In this document: positions 11,476 to 22,527 of the stretch, one piece after another | How the letters are laid out: each line of letters starts with the position of its first letter | How positions within the stretch are numbered: position 1 is the stretch's first letter | Assembly (NCBI RefSeq): GCF_000188695.1 | Contig: NW_004754930.1 | Span: 1,947,152 to 1,973,346, forward strand | Reading direction: 5' to 3' | Origin: Salpingoeca rosetta | Taxonomy: Eukaryota; Opisthokonta; Choanoflagellata; Craspedida; Salpingoecidae | Length of the DNA stretch: 26,195 nt | Translations under genes and position numbers: made by a program | Notes under the pieces: model-generated | Seen by the model: only the letters and a program-made list of their open reading frames with translations | Told to the model about the DNA's origin: nothing | Databases searched by the model: none

Positions 11476-11728
11476 AATTCTCATGTGCGCGCGCGAGTCA
11501 TGTCAACATTGGCACCCCTTCCCTGTCACTTTCCATATCAACCGGTAGGCTGTAATGGAAAAGACAAGCAAGGACAAGAAGCAGGGCAGGGGGGCACGAG
11601 GCACCAGGGCAGTATGGTGTGTTGATATGATGCAACAAAACCACAACACGTTAAGCAAAATACACGTGGACGGGGCGGGGGGACGCACGCACAGGACAGA
11701 AGGACAAACACACAAGGCAGGCATGCGA

Positions 11729-12480
11729 TCAGGCATCTGCGTGCAGGATCTCCTCAGTGAAGCGCTGATAGTTGATACCCTACGTGTGCGTGTGTGTTTG
11801 TGTATGTGTGAGTGAGTTGAGTGCGTGTGTTTGTGTGTGAGTGTGTATGTGTGTGTGCGTGCGAGTTTGAGTGCGTGCGTGTGTGTGAGTGAGTTGAGTG
11901 CGTGTGTGTGTGTGTGTGTGTGTGCGTGTTTGAGTGCGCGTGAGTGAGTTTGAGTGTGTGAGTGAGTTTGAGTGCGTGTGTTTGCGTGCATGTACACTGT
12001 CCATGGAGAGTGAGACCAACACGACGACGACGACCACCACGACCACCACCACGACCACCACCACGACCACCACCATGACCAGCAACAGTAGTGTCGGTGC
12101 AAGAAGCGCATGGTGGAGGAAAGGGGCATGCGCAGCGGCTGACGCAGCTCAAAACTATCGCATGTCACTCACATTGTTGCGTGCATCGCCACCCTCGGCA
12201 AAGTGGCGAGCGAGTGTGCGAATCTCCTGCAGTGTCAGGTCGGCCGTGTGCTGCACAATCACGCCCTCAAACACGTCCAGTGGCAGCACCCCATGCTCCT
12301 AACAAAGCACAGCGCGGAGGCGTGAGAGGGAGAGTGTGAGTGTGTGCGAGAGAGTGTGTGTGCGAGAGAGTGTGTATGTGTGCGTGCATGTGCAAGCGGC
12401 GAGTGGATGTGAACATGCATGCGCCAATGAGGGAAAGCGCACAATCACAGTGGCAGAGTGAAGACGACGGCTACGGTCCT

Positions 12481-12551
<71 letters not shown>

Positions 12552-14051
12552 AGCAAGCAAGGCCTTCGACCAACCACTGAGTCTGCGCCCTGAAGGGCCG
12601 CCTGCACGCTCGGTGCATTGTCGCGAAGTGATTGTCTTGCTTTCGCAGACACAGCGTCCACGTCGCTCTCCGGCATCTAGCAATGGACGGGCGTGGTTGC
12701 GTTTGAGTGTGAGCGAGTGCGTGTGCGTGTGATTGTGTGTGATTGTGTGAGTGTGCGTGCGAGTGTGCGTGCGAGTGTGTGTGATTGTGTGTGCGTGCAT
12801 GTTTTGAATGTGTGGGTGCACAAGCACGTGCATCGATGTACAAGGAAAAGAGACGTGTTGAACGCAGGAAGAAGCAAATAGCACGGCAGAAATGCCGACA
12901 TCATGGGTCGTTGCCACTGTGTGTCTGTTTGTGCGGCTGGTGGACTGCAATCAAGCACAGCGCCCACATGTTCAAGCACAACACGCGAGGGCATCCATAC
13001 CTTGTTTTGCTCCATGAAGGTAAACGTAAAGTCGGATGCGTCTGTGAGGAGGAACCTACGAAATGGCAAGGACACCGTGAGAACGTGCATGACAAGAAAC
13101 CTCATCTAATCAACAACGTGGCGCGCACGCAAAAAAAAAAAAAAAACGTACACACGCACACACGCAAGCAGCAATGTAAAGCACAAGAGTGCGCTGCAAA
13201 CGAAGCAGTCATTCGCAGGGGGAGCGCGGCAAACACATACCTGTGCTTGTTGGCTTCGATGACAGCACCAAGGCGGAAGTCCTCAACACCGTACGCGCGA
13301 GATGTGCCTGGCACCTTCAGCTGGCAGCGCTCAAGGAACTTGCCTGCACGCGTGTTTGGGGGGGAGGGACGGGGCGACGGGGCGAAAGTCGCTGCTGTCA
13401 GCTATACGTATGCAAGCGTGTCGACGTTCACACACAGAGAGACAGAGAGATAGACACACATACATACACGTAGACACAGACATACGCCGCACATATACAC
13501 AGACACATAGACACACGCCCGCACACATACACAGACACATAGACACACGCCCGCACACATACACAGACACGCATGCATGCACAGACACCCTTACCTCCGG
13601 CGATGCCCGAGTTGCGCTTGCGGCTCTCGAAGATGGCGAGGGTGTCGTCGGCGAGGTAGAATGTGATGGCAAACTCACGGTCCATATCCACGGGGTTGTC
13701 CGTGTCCATGCGCGCCTTAAACTGCAGCGAGCGCGACCCTTCCTGACAAGTGGAACAGGAGGATGATGGGGGTTGCGGATGGGGGAATGTGAATAACACA
13801 TGCATGTGAATGTGTGTTTGGGTGATTGAGGGACGGCGCAGGAAGAATCCCGGAAGCGTGGTCAATGGTGGACTGAAATGCAGGACACACGTGCACCCAC
13901 GCACCCACCCACACGCACACACACACACACACGCACACACACGCACACACACACACACACACACGCACCCCCCGGCACACACACCCACACACACACGCAC
14001 GCACGCACGCACACACGCACCCACCGGCACACACACACACACACCCACACA

Positions 14052-14094
<43 letters not shown>

Positions 14095-14103
14095 CCACAC
14101 CCA

Positions 14104-14195
<92 letters not shown>

Positions 14196-16338
14196 TGCTC
14201 GCACCTCGAACCACTTCTTGAACTGGCGCTTTGGGGGCTTGAGGATGAGGTGGTTGACGCTGACGAGCGAGTCCTCCTCCGTGCCAAAGCCCGTGTGCGG
14301 CGGTGTTGGCATGCGCGGGATCTCATCCTCCGGCTGAAACGCATTGGACCAGCACAGGCGCGCAAGCGTGAGGGACTCGTGTAAACGTGCAACATTTTGT
14401 TCATTTGTGCGGTTGTGCAATGGCTTGTGTAAGGGCTTCGGCAACCACTACTACGACTACTACCACCACCACCGTCACTGCTACTACCCAGCACCACCGC
14501 CAGCACCGCTACTACCATGCATGACTACCTCTTCGACGTGGATGGGCTCAAAGTGGTCCATGCCATACTTCTCCTTGTAGTATGCCTTTGTAAAATCGTC
14601 GCAGTCGCACAGCAGGACCGTGCGGCCATACACGTTGATCTCAGCACCAATCTCAAGGTCCTTGTCTGTGTAGTGTGCTGACTCGCCACTGCCCGTGTGC
14701 AGGCTGTCGAGAATGTGTCGGCCTTGCAGCCCTGATGTGTGTGAAGTGTGTGGGGAGCGTTGGGGGGTGGTGGTGGTGGTGGTGGTGAACAAACGATGGG
14801 TGTGAGCGAGAAATGCAGTGTGTGGATGGTTGTATAGCGACAGGGACAGGTGGGAATGTTCGGCAGAGCAAAGTAAGTGCCTCATGCACACACCTGACGG
14901 GGCAAAGACGTTGAGGAGGGTTCTGCTGGTGACGGCGCCCGGCACCTTGGTTTGGCCGTGGTGGTCCTGGCGGGCAAATCAAGCAGAAGCATCGGTGAGG
15001 ATATAACAAAATAAAAGGTGTATGTGTGTGTGTATGTGTGTGTATGTGTGTGTGTGGAGAGTAGCATGAGGTTCCAAGGTTGAGTGTTGCAGGTGAAGAG
15101 CAACAAAATCAAGCAACACACACACACACACACACACAAAACACAAAACACACGCACACACGCACACACACACACACACAAAACACAAAACACAAATAAA
15201 CACATAAACCCTCACAAACACAGAACACACATGAAACACACGCACACAAAAACGAACATATACAAACACATAACCCCTCACAAACGCATAAACACGCACC
15301 TTTGGCAGCTTCTGGCGCCGCAGGAAGACCCCTGGTCCATCGCGGCCGCTGTTTGGCTGCTGCACCTCACGGATCTCAAGTGTGTCGTCCGCAAGGAAGT
15401 AGTGCAACACAAGATACCGCTTCTCCCCAAACTCGCTGGACACCCGCAGCCACGGTTGGAGTTGCATGTGTATGTGGAGAAAGGGGGGGGGGGGGAAGGG
15501 AGGGGGAAGGGAGGGGGAATTGGGGTTGGAGTGGAGATTGGATGAGGGTGGACGACTAAAGGTGTGGAGAAGAGGATGCTGCTCAGGTCTGGCGGAATTA
15601 ATTCCACGTGCACCAGAACACACAAAAAACACAAAACACAAACAAACAAACAAAAACACACAGACACACAGATACACACACGCACATACCTGTCAGAGTC
15701 GTCCCAGAGGCAGTAGAAGCGGAGGACCTTGCGGTCGTTTTCGAGAAACTGCTTGAGCTTGTCCTGGCGCTCGTATGGGCGAAGCGGCACCTGCGTCGCC
15801 TTGGCGTTCTACAAAAGTACGTGTACGCATGTGTATGTGTGTGTGCATGTGTGGTTTTAAAGTGGAGATGAGAAGCGGGAGCGTGAGGGTGAACATGAGG
15901 AGCGGTGGGAATGAGACCGGCTAAGACTGCACCAAAACACATGTCACAGCCACACAGCTGTTGAACACGGGAATGCACACATACACACAACACACACACA
16001 CAACATGCAGACGTGCACACATCAACAGCACGCACCTCGCGGAGGGTTGAGTATGGGTCTGTTGGCGGCTGGAGTGGCTGGCCGACGCTGACGCCGAGCT
16101 TGGTGAGGAAGTCACGCGTGAATTTGTCGCAGTCGTAGATCAGGAACGTGCGCCCGTAGATGGTAATCTGCACGCGCACAGGGGAGGGGGAACAAGGCAA
16201 TGAGTCCCTGAACAGGCACACAACACAACACAGCACACAACACAACACCATACACACACGTGCACAACCCATATTTGCGCGTGCACTCGCATGAACACAC
16301 GTACGCGTGCACAGACGCACAGACACAGACACACGTGC

Positions 16339-16389
<51 letters not shown>

Positions 16390-16840
16390 CACACACACAC
16401 ACACAAAGCAACGCAGTACAGCACAGCACAACGCAGCGGAACGCAGGACAACACAGCGCAGCAGTGTGCCCGCACCTCCTTGCCGACGTTGAAGTCCTCC
16501 ACCTCGTAAAACTCGTCATCGCGCGGCGCAGGCTTGGGCACGCGGTGTCGTCGCAGCAGCTTGCCTGGCATGGTGGCGTCGGCAGCAGCAGCAGCAAATA
16601 CGCACGGAATTGTGTGTCGGGTGAGTGATTAATGGGGAGGATAGGGTGCATTGCTGGTGCAGTAAACGCAGCAATGATAACACCATGCAGATACAGACCC
16701 AGGCAGCACCCAAACACAGCAAAGGTACACAGACACAGATACATGGGCACAGACACACAAACCCACACAACACACACAACAGCCACGCACACACACAGCC
16801 ACACACACACACACAACACGCACACACACACACACAACAG

Positions 16841-16897
<57 letters not shown>

Positions 16898-17866
16898 AAC
16901 AAACAAACAAGCAACAGACGCACAGACACACACACAGACACAGACACACACAGCAGCAACAGCAACAGCTCACGCGCAACCGACCTTGCGGGAGACCGCT
17001 GTCTGCCTTTGGAGGCTCAATGACCTCCAGAGTGTCGTCCTCGGGAAAGAAGAAGATCTTGCACTTGCGAACGCGAAAGTGCTCCTCGCGCCGCTCGTGC
17101 ACCGCCTCCTGAAAGTACGCGTCAAACGACAGCGTCTGCGCGTGTAGTGTGTGTGTGTGTGTTCGTGTGTGTGTGTGATGTTGTGTGTGTGTGTGATGTT
17201 GTGTGTGCAAGAAAGAAAGGGTGGAGACAGGTAAGGGGGGGATGGACGCATGCTTGGATCGAATGTACATCAAGGCGAATGCATGCGGACACGCTTGCGT
17301 CCAAACGGATGCACCTGTCGGTCAAAGACGAGCCATGCTGGCTGCTTGGCAACGGTGGGATCACTGCGCAGAGTGGAGCTGGGGACGCGCTTTGCTTTGT
17401 CTGCAGAGGGTTGCATAATTTGGGGGGAGGGGACGGATTTGGAGTTAGGTAACGTTGAAGGCTTGCAGTGCCTTGATCTGTGAGTACGTGCACACAAACT
17501 CAAAAAAACAAAAACAACAAAGGGCAAAGCACAGCAACCGCCCACTGCACAAGCAGAAGCATGTAAGCAAGCACGCAAGCAAGCACACACCTGAATCTGA
17601 GAGGACGACGGGAACGCCGTTTGCGAACGTCAGCTGTTGCTTGCGGGGCTTTGGCGCCTGGTCAGTCTGATGGCACAAAGGAGCAAGGGCCATAGAGCAC
17701 CAAGCGTGAGCACATGTCACCGTGTCACCTGGACAACATTGAGCAGTCGTCTCCCACTTTGCACACGACACACATACACACGAACACACACGACCACATG
17801 CTGCGTCTCTCTCACATTGAAGGAGTTGCCAGGGAGCGGTGGCAGCGTCGATTGGCGGAAAGCCAT
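11729..17866 (-). CDS. EFHC2: EFHC2-like ciliary axoneme protein with three DM10 domains
   Basis: Homologue of EFHC1/EFHC2 and algal Rib72, proteins of the inner wall of axonemal doublet microtubules. Exons in transcript order: 17866-17816, 17666-17591, 17400-17315, 17135-16985, 16564-16476, 16167-16036, 15808-15690, 15435-15300, 14966-14894, 14731-14529, 14333-14205, 13742-13595, 13343-13241, 13055-13001, 12676-12578, 12298-12173, 11779-11729. Phases join throughout to give about 608 residues. The N-terminus ends [10 protein letters not shown], as in animal EFHC2. DM10-1 spans about 72-195 ([32 protein letters not shown]), DM10-2 about 196-372 ([36 protein letters not shown]), DM10-3 about 416-517 ([25 protein letters not shown]). 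The C-terminus (518-608) resembles only the first EF-hand-like pair of the animal protein and lacks good calcium loops. The start has a perfect Kozak context, GCCGCCATGG. The exon 15 donor could be 3 bases further on (end 12575). The gene implies a ciliated cell. Confidence 0.93.
12022..12080. repeat. ACC/ACG triplet repeat in an intron of the EFHC2-like gene
   Basis: Imperfect ACC/ACG triplets lie in intron 16, between exons ending 12173 and starting 11779. On the acceptor side follows a long CA-rich array in the gene sense (11782-11990). Confidence 0.85.
12482..12548. repeat. CA/TG microsatellite in intron 15 of the EFHC2-like gene
   Basis: About 33 units, TG in the gene sense, starting some 30 bases after the exon 15 donor. 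Confidence 0.95.
13501..13575. repeat. 32-bp minisatellite in intron 12 of the EFHC2-like gene
   Basis: Two full copies start at 13501 and 13533, followed by a partial third. Units are CA-rich with a CGCCCGCA insert. It lies near the donor of exon 12. Confidence 0.8.
13905..14191. repeat. Long compound CA/CG repeat in intron 11 of the EFHC2-like gene
   Basis: About 290 bases of CA with CCCA and CACG variants, the last 85 bases nearly pure CA. It reads as TG in the gene sense and lies close to the donor at 14204. Confidence 0.95.
15483..15537 (+). repeat. G-rich run, potential G-quadruplex, in intron 7 of the EFHC2-like gene
   Basis: A run of 13 G is followed by G3, G5, G3, G5 and G4 tracts with 1-4 base loops. 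In the transcript it is C-rich, so any G-quadruplex would form on the template strand, not in the RNA. Confidence 0.7.
16340..16388. repeat. (GACA)n tetranucleotide repeat in intron 5 of the EFHC2-like gene
   Basis: About twelve units. In the gene sense it is TGTC, the same unit as in RPA2 intron 1. Confidence 0.9.
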
Positions 17867-17887
17867 GGCGGCTGTCAAGCTGTGTGA

Positions 17888-17942
<55 letters not shown>

Positions 17943-20095
17943 GTGTGTGCGTGAGTGTGTGTGTGTGTGTGCGTGAGTGAGTGAGTGCGAGTGTCTGCGT
18001 ATGTATGTGTGTATGTGTATGTGTGTATGTGTATGTGTGTGTGTGTATGTGTGTGTGTGTGTGTGTGAGTGTGTGTGAGTGAGTGTGAGTGTGAGTGTGG
18101 CACAGGAGGCAAGAAGAGTTCTTCTCGACTCGACGTTGACTACAGCTACATCGTCGCCTGCATCGCCGCCACAACAACACTCCCTCATCACATCACCGCC
18201 GCCTCCTCACCCTTTTTTCGGTCGCGGTTTGTTGGGTTTTCCTTCGCAACGGCAAATTGTGATGTCTGTTACGGGTGTGGGATAATTGCTGAGTGTTTTG
18301 CAACATGAATCAACACAGTGTATTTCCATGAAAACTTCAACAAACAATCGTACCCACCCATATTAGGGCATGGAATCATTATCAAAATAAAAGAAAAATG
18401 ACCACGCAAATGTAAAACATGTTTGAACATGACATGATCCTAATGCTTTTCTTGCTGCTGCTGTCTGTGGGCCTCTTCTGACTTCGCTTCTTCGCTTAGC
18501 GTGCAAGCACGTGATGTGGCGACGAGGGCAAAGACCAGAAGCAAGAACAAACACATTAAGGCAGAGCACCGAAGTGGCCGGATTGGCCAAAGGTGGTTGG
18601 CGTGGGGTTGGGTGGGACAGACCGTGGCCCACCGGTTTACGCCGGAGTGCCCCGCACTGTGGTGGCGAAGGAGCTAATTCTGTGATGTTTTGCTTCAAAA
18701 CTCCATGATCACTTCCTTGCACTTCCACACGATCGAAGTCGACCGTTTGACCCATGGGGGTGTGGCGTGGCTGGGCAACGGCGCGGGTCGAAAGGTGTTG
18801 CGTGGCGGGGCGGTTGCCGTGATGTAGCGTGCTGTGCTGTAGCGTGCTGTGGTGTGCTCAGTGGGGGTTGGTGTCGAATACCGGTGCATGCACGCAACAA
18901 CTTGTCCAGTAGCGCGCCACAGGGAAGTGCCAAGGGGCGTGTGTAGTGTTTTGTGTGGGGAGAACATCGGGACAAAACGACACGCTGCTGCGAGGCTAAA
19001 CACACGCCCTGCATTGCGCGTGGGCCAATGTGCAGGCCATGAGGCGTGGATGACGCCACGCGACGACAACTTGCTCGCACACCCACGAAACATCCGCACA
19101 ACCTTGTGCTTGACATGCAGGGCGCGGTTTCGGTTAAGCGCACTTCCCTTGCACATCCAAACATAAAGCCAAGCTGCACACTGACCAGGGACACTTAGGC
19201 TGTGTGTTTTGCTTTACGCAACGCGCCAAACAAAGAGGCAACACCACACGCAACAAACACACACACTTGTGCACACATGCACACGCGCGCACACGCACAC
19301 ACACACAACAACAAAAAAAACTAAAACGGCTTGATGTTCGTTGGAGGGGGCAGGGGATTCGTTTGGTTGGTTGTGGCCCACTCGTTGTCCAAGCCAAGCC
19401 GCCAGCAGTTTGGTGCTCTTCCACAAACTCACGCACACGCACACACAGCACACAGCACACGGCGCGCCAAGCGCAGAAAGCAAAGCAAAAAAAAAAACCA
19501 AGCCAAGCCACAACAGCCAAGCACACGCACACGCACACGCACAGATACAAGCGCCAAGCGCCACCAGCCACCACGCCATTACACGACAGCATTGCCGTCA
19601 TCTCGTTCTATTGTTCTATTGTCGCGGCTCCACTTCCTTGTGAGTTTTGCCAGTGGTGTCAGGTGTTTGTTCATTTTCTACACCTCTGCACTTCCCTCCG
19701 CTGCACACCTTACGGCAACCGCTCATCAGCGACCCAGAGCGCCATTGACTGAGCGCGCCCGCTTGACGAAAGAACAAACGCAGAAGCAAACAAAACACCG
19801 CGCCACACCAGCAGCCAAGTTGTCTCCATTCGTGCCACCCCCGTCTCTGTTTCACTCATTTTCTCAACCTCCACTTTCTCCACCAACAGCATCGAGTGCG
19901 CGAGTTTCTCCTTTGCTGGATCATCTCTTGATACCTCCTCCACCACCATCCATTACAGCACCTCCAAGCAGATAACACAACACCAAGACAAAAAGAGCCG
20001 CAACAGCCACCAGCAGCAGCAGCACCAGCTTTGCTTCCGCTGAAACACGCAGTGTCAACCCGAGTTGCCCCTGCTCAGCAGCACAACATCTCAAG
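17867..20095. other. Divergent intergenic region between EFHC2-like gene and membrane-protein gene
   Basis: No supported coding gene. 17889-18100 is TG-rich on the plus strand, CA in the EFHC2 sense, and runs to CACAG-type acceptors about 20 bases before the EFHC2 start. A 5' UTR intron is therefore possible, with non-coding leader exon sequence near 18110-18220. 18300-18420 is AT-rich, with AATAAA at 18386-18391 (+). 18570-18680 is GC-rich with short inverted repeats but no identifiable RNA. 19200-20095 is A- then C-rich and probably the promoter and 5' UTR of the plus-strand gene. Confidence 0.5.
17891..17937. repeat. TG microsatellite just upstream of the EFHC2-like start
   Basis: About 23 units, CA in the EFHC2 sense, followed upstream by a mixed TG/TGAG array to about 18100. 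Confidence 0.9.
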
Positions 20096-20186
20096 ATGCA
20101 GCTCAACATGAACATGTTGCTCCTCCAGCTCGCCCTTGTGTGCGCGCTCTTTGCCTCTGCCACGGTAAGCTTTGTTGGTTGTTGTG

Positions 20187-20228
<42 letters not shown>

Positions 20229-22527
20229 GGTTGCCTGCAGGCATGTTGTTGTTGTTGTTGTTGTTGTTGTTGCCTGCAGGCATGTTGTTGTGCGCCTTCT
20301 CCCTCCCTCCTCCCCCCCCCCCTCTCTCCTCTGCTTGTTGTCTCCTTGTGTTCTTTTTCTCCGCTTGCTTTCTCCCCCCCCCCCACACGCTATCCCAACC
20401 CGGCTGCAGTGCCACCGTCGATTTCCGAGCTAGTCGGGGTTTACTTGGTTCCTTTTGCCGCCGGTCCCTTCTTGTGTCTCTTCTCTCCTGGCTTGTCTCT
20501 CCTTGCCCCCCCCACTCTTTTCCCAGCTCTCTCTCGGTCTCTCTATCTCTCTTCTCTCTCTCTCTCTCCATACCTGGTTCCGTCGCTTGTTTTCCCTCCT
20601 TCCTCGCAGCATTCGTGCTGTTTTCCCATGAGCAACAACAACAACACACAAGGGGGCTGCACTCGCACACACCCACCCATGCATACATGGTGGCGCGTGT
20701 TTTGTCATGGGTGTTGCGTTGCATGCACCATTGCTCGCGCCTCTTTGTGTGTGTGTGTGTGTGTGTGCTTTGCCGTGCATATGCATGCACTCCCATATGT
20801 GTGTGGAAGTGCAATGTGTTGCTCGTGTTTGGTCACTGTTTTGGTCTCTCTTCCATGGTTGCCGGCAGTTGTTTGCAGTTTGTTTGCAGTTGTTTAGCCG
20901 TCTCCCCTCCTCTTTGCTTGGCTACAAGCAATGACCTTTGCTCTCTACTCCTGTCTCCCTCTCCCTTTCTTTTTCCTTTAGTTCACCACCTGACACACAC
21001 GCACACATGCACATGTGGTTCTGCGCAACACGTCGTCACTCACCCACCAACTGTATCCTGCCTTCTTCTTCCTCCTTGCTTTCCCTCCCACCGCCATCAC
21101 CACAGAAGGCAGACAATTGCTATGGCCTTGACGTGTACGCGTGCTCTGCAAACGACGCGTGCACGCTGGACCTGGACGCCAACGACCGCCTGTACTGTCG
21201 CGCCTTCTCCTGCCGCGCCCTCCACGCCGACTGCGAGATTGACACCCACGGCTGCTACTTCAACACCGTGACTGGCGTCTGCTACCCGCTCGACACGGAG
21301 CCCGCATGCGCCGACTACTTCAGCGAGACCACCTGCCCAACAGACCGCTGCTCCTTCCTCTCCGAGCTCAACCTCTGCTACGAGGGCGCCTCGGTTGAGG
21401 CCATCCCTTGCGACGTCACCCACACGCAGATTGGCTGCGGCTACCTCCCCCACTGCGAGTTCCACTACATGTGGGACAACAGCTGGGGCGTGTGCACGCC
21501 ACAGTTCCAGGACCCGCCCTGCTACCTCTACGAGCCCGTGCCCGGCCAGTGCCCCGACGACCGCTGCCTCATCGTCCCCACCCTCGAGATTGGCGTCTTC
21601 GCCTGTGCTCCCCTCCCCACCACCACAACCACCGTCCCCAACGAGAGCGGCAGCGGCAGCGGCAGCGGCAGTGGCAGTGGTGACACCACCACCAGCGGTA
21701 CCCTCAGCGTGCTCCCTCTGTCCACCTTCTACTCAACCCCAGCCCCTACCACGACGAGTGGCACCCTCAGCGTGCTCCCTCTGTCCACCTTCTACTCAAC
21801 CCCCGCGCCCACCACGACGAGTGGCACCCTCAGCGTCCTCCCGCTCTCCACCTTCTACTCCACCCCCGCGCCCACCACGACGAGTGGCACCCTCAGCGTC
21901 CTCCCGCTCTCCACCTTCTACTCCACCCCAGCTCCTACCACGACGAGTGGCACCCTCAGCATCCTCCCGCTCTCCACCTTCTACTCCACCCCCGCGCCCA
22001 CCACGACGAGTGGCACCCTCAGCGTCCTCCCGCTCTCCACCTTCTACTCCACCCCCGCGCCCACCACCACAAGCGGCACTCTCCTTGTTTTCCCTCTGTC
22101 CACCTTCTACTCCACCCCGGCTCCGTCTGCGGACAAGGCCAGCAGCACGTTCTCCACCACAACCGTGGTTGTCTTTGCCGTTGGTGTTGTTATTGCTGCC
22201 GCCATCATTGCCGTCGCCATCGTCCGTGTCAAGTAAGTTGCATGTCGATGTCCCTCACCTTGTTGCTGCCGTTTGCTTGTTTGCTTGTTTGCTTGTTGCA
22301 TCGACTGCACCTCTTGGATCTCAACACCCGCTCACCATTGTTGTGTGTCCTCCCACCCCACTCCACTCCACACGTGTAGGTCTCGGCCAAAGGTCCGTGT
22401 TGCCCACGACCTGAGCGCCGTGATTGCAATGGACGACCACGCCAAGGGCCGCGCTGCGCCTGCCTCGCTGAAGAAGGCCGCACACGGTGGCGTCGTCATC
22501 CCCGTGGCCCCCGCCATCGACGTCTAA
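20096..22527 (+). CDS. Single-pass membrane protein: cysteine modules, Ser-Gly run, mucin-like repeats
   Basis: I recognise no named family. Exons: 20096-20164, 21106-22232, 22380-22527; phases join to 447 residues. Residues 1-23 form a signal peptide with a hydrophobic core. Residues 24-200 hold 20 cysteines in five tandem four-Cys modules, each CX6-9CX4-6CX8-12C. A short Thr/Pro spacer leads to six Ser-Gly pairs (about 204-215) after an acidic residue, like glycosaminoglycan attachment sites. Residues 217-363 are seven 21-residue Thr/Ser/Pro repeats, probably an O-glycosylated stalk. A hydrophobic helix (about 377-396, VVVFAVGVVIAAAIIAVAIV) is followed by basic RVKSRPKVR, giving a type I topology and a cytoplasmic tail of about 49 residues ending AIDV, which could be a class II PDZ ligand. 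Both introns have consensus GTAAG donors and, unlike the other genes here, no long CA/TG arrays. A surface receptor, adhesion protein or proteoglycan core are all possible. Confidence 0.83.
20186..20290 (+). repeat. TTG triplet arrays with a duplicated CCTGCAGG-containing segment, intron 1
   Basis: Two TTG arrays, each followed by GTTGCCTGCAGGCATGTTG, so array and spacer appear duplicated. It lies near the donor of intron 1 of the membrane-protein gene. Confidence 0.85.
21685..22125 (+). repeat. 63-bp coding tandem repeat, seven units (21 residues each)
   Basis: Exactly 7 x 63 bases. Each unit starts TTTSGTL and ends STFYSTPAP. Units 1-2 share one set of synonymous codons and units 3-6 another, which points to recent local duplication. 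Unit 5 has Ile for Val and unit 7 is the most diverged. Confidence 0.95.

Larger units (their letters stand above)
10453..11728. other. Spacer: upstream of the large minus-strand gene, downstream of the EFHC2-like gene
   Basis: No supported gene. 10500-10800 is a long TG/CG-alternating block (CA/CG in the sense of the gene on its left). An E2F-type core TTTGGCGC lies at 10815-10822. 11342-11475 is another TG array. An A-rich stretch follows the candidate promoter at 11200-11330. Confidence 0.6.

Noticed and set aside
13501..13575. CRISPR-like regular repeats
   Set aside because: Units are contiguous without unique spacers and CA-rich, in a eukaryotic intron: a minisatellite.
17401..17484. 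Alternative exon 3 of the EFHC2-like gene using the acceptor near 17484
   Set aside because: It breaks reading phase, while the acceptor at 17402-17401 keeps phase and restores the [17 protein letters not shown] match to animal EFHC2.
18363..18755. 130-codon minus-strand frame in the divergent spacer
   Set aside because: No homology, no supported start or splice sites, and composition unlike the accepted exons.
17867..18900. RFX X-box expected near a ciliary gene
   Set aside because: Only half-site-like strings (GTTGCC or CAACGGCAA near 18250 and 18810) were seen, no full inverted pair.
19331..19975. 214-codon open frame upstream of the membrane-protein gene
   Set aside because: The sequence is Thr/Pro/Ser-rich without homology, contains CA-repeat translation, and lies where the 5' UTR and promoter should be.
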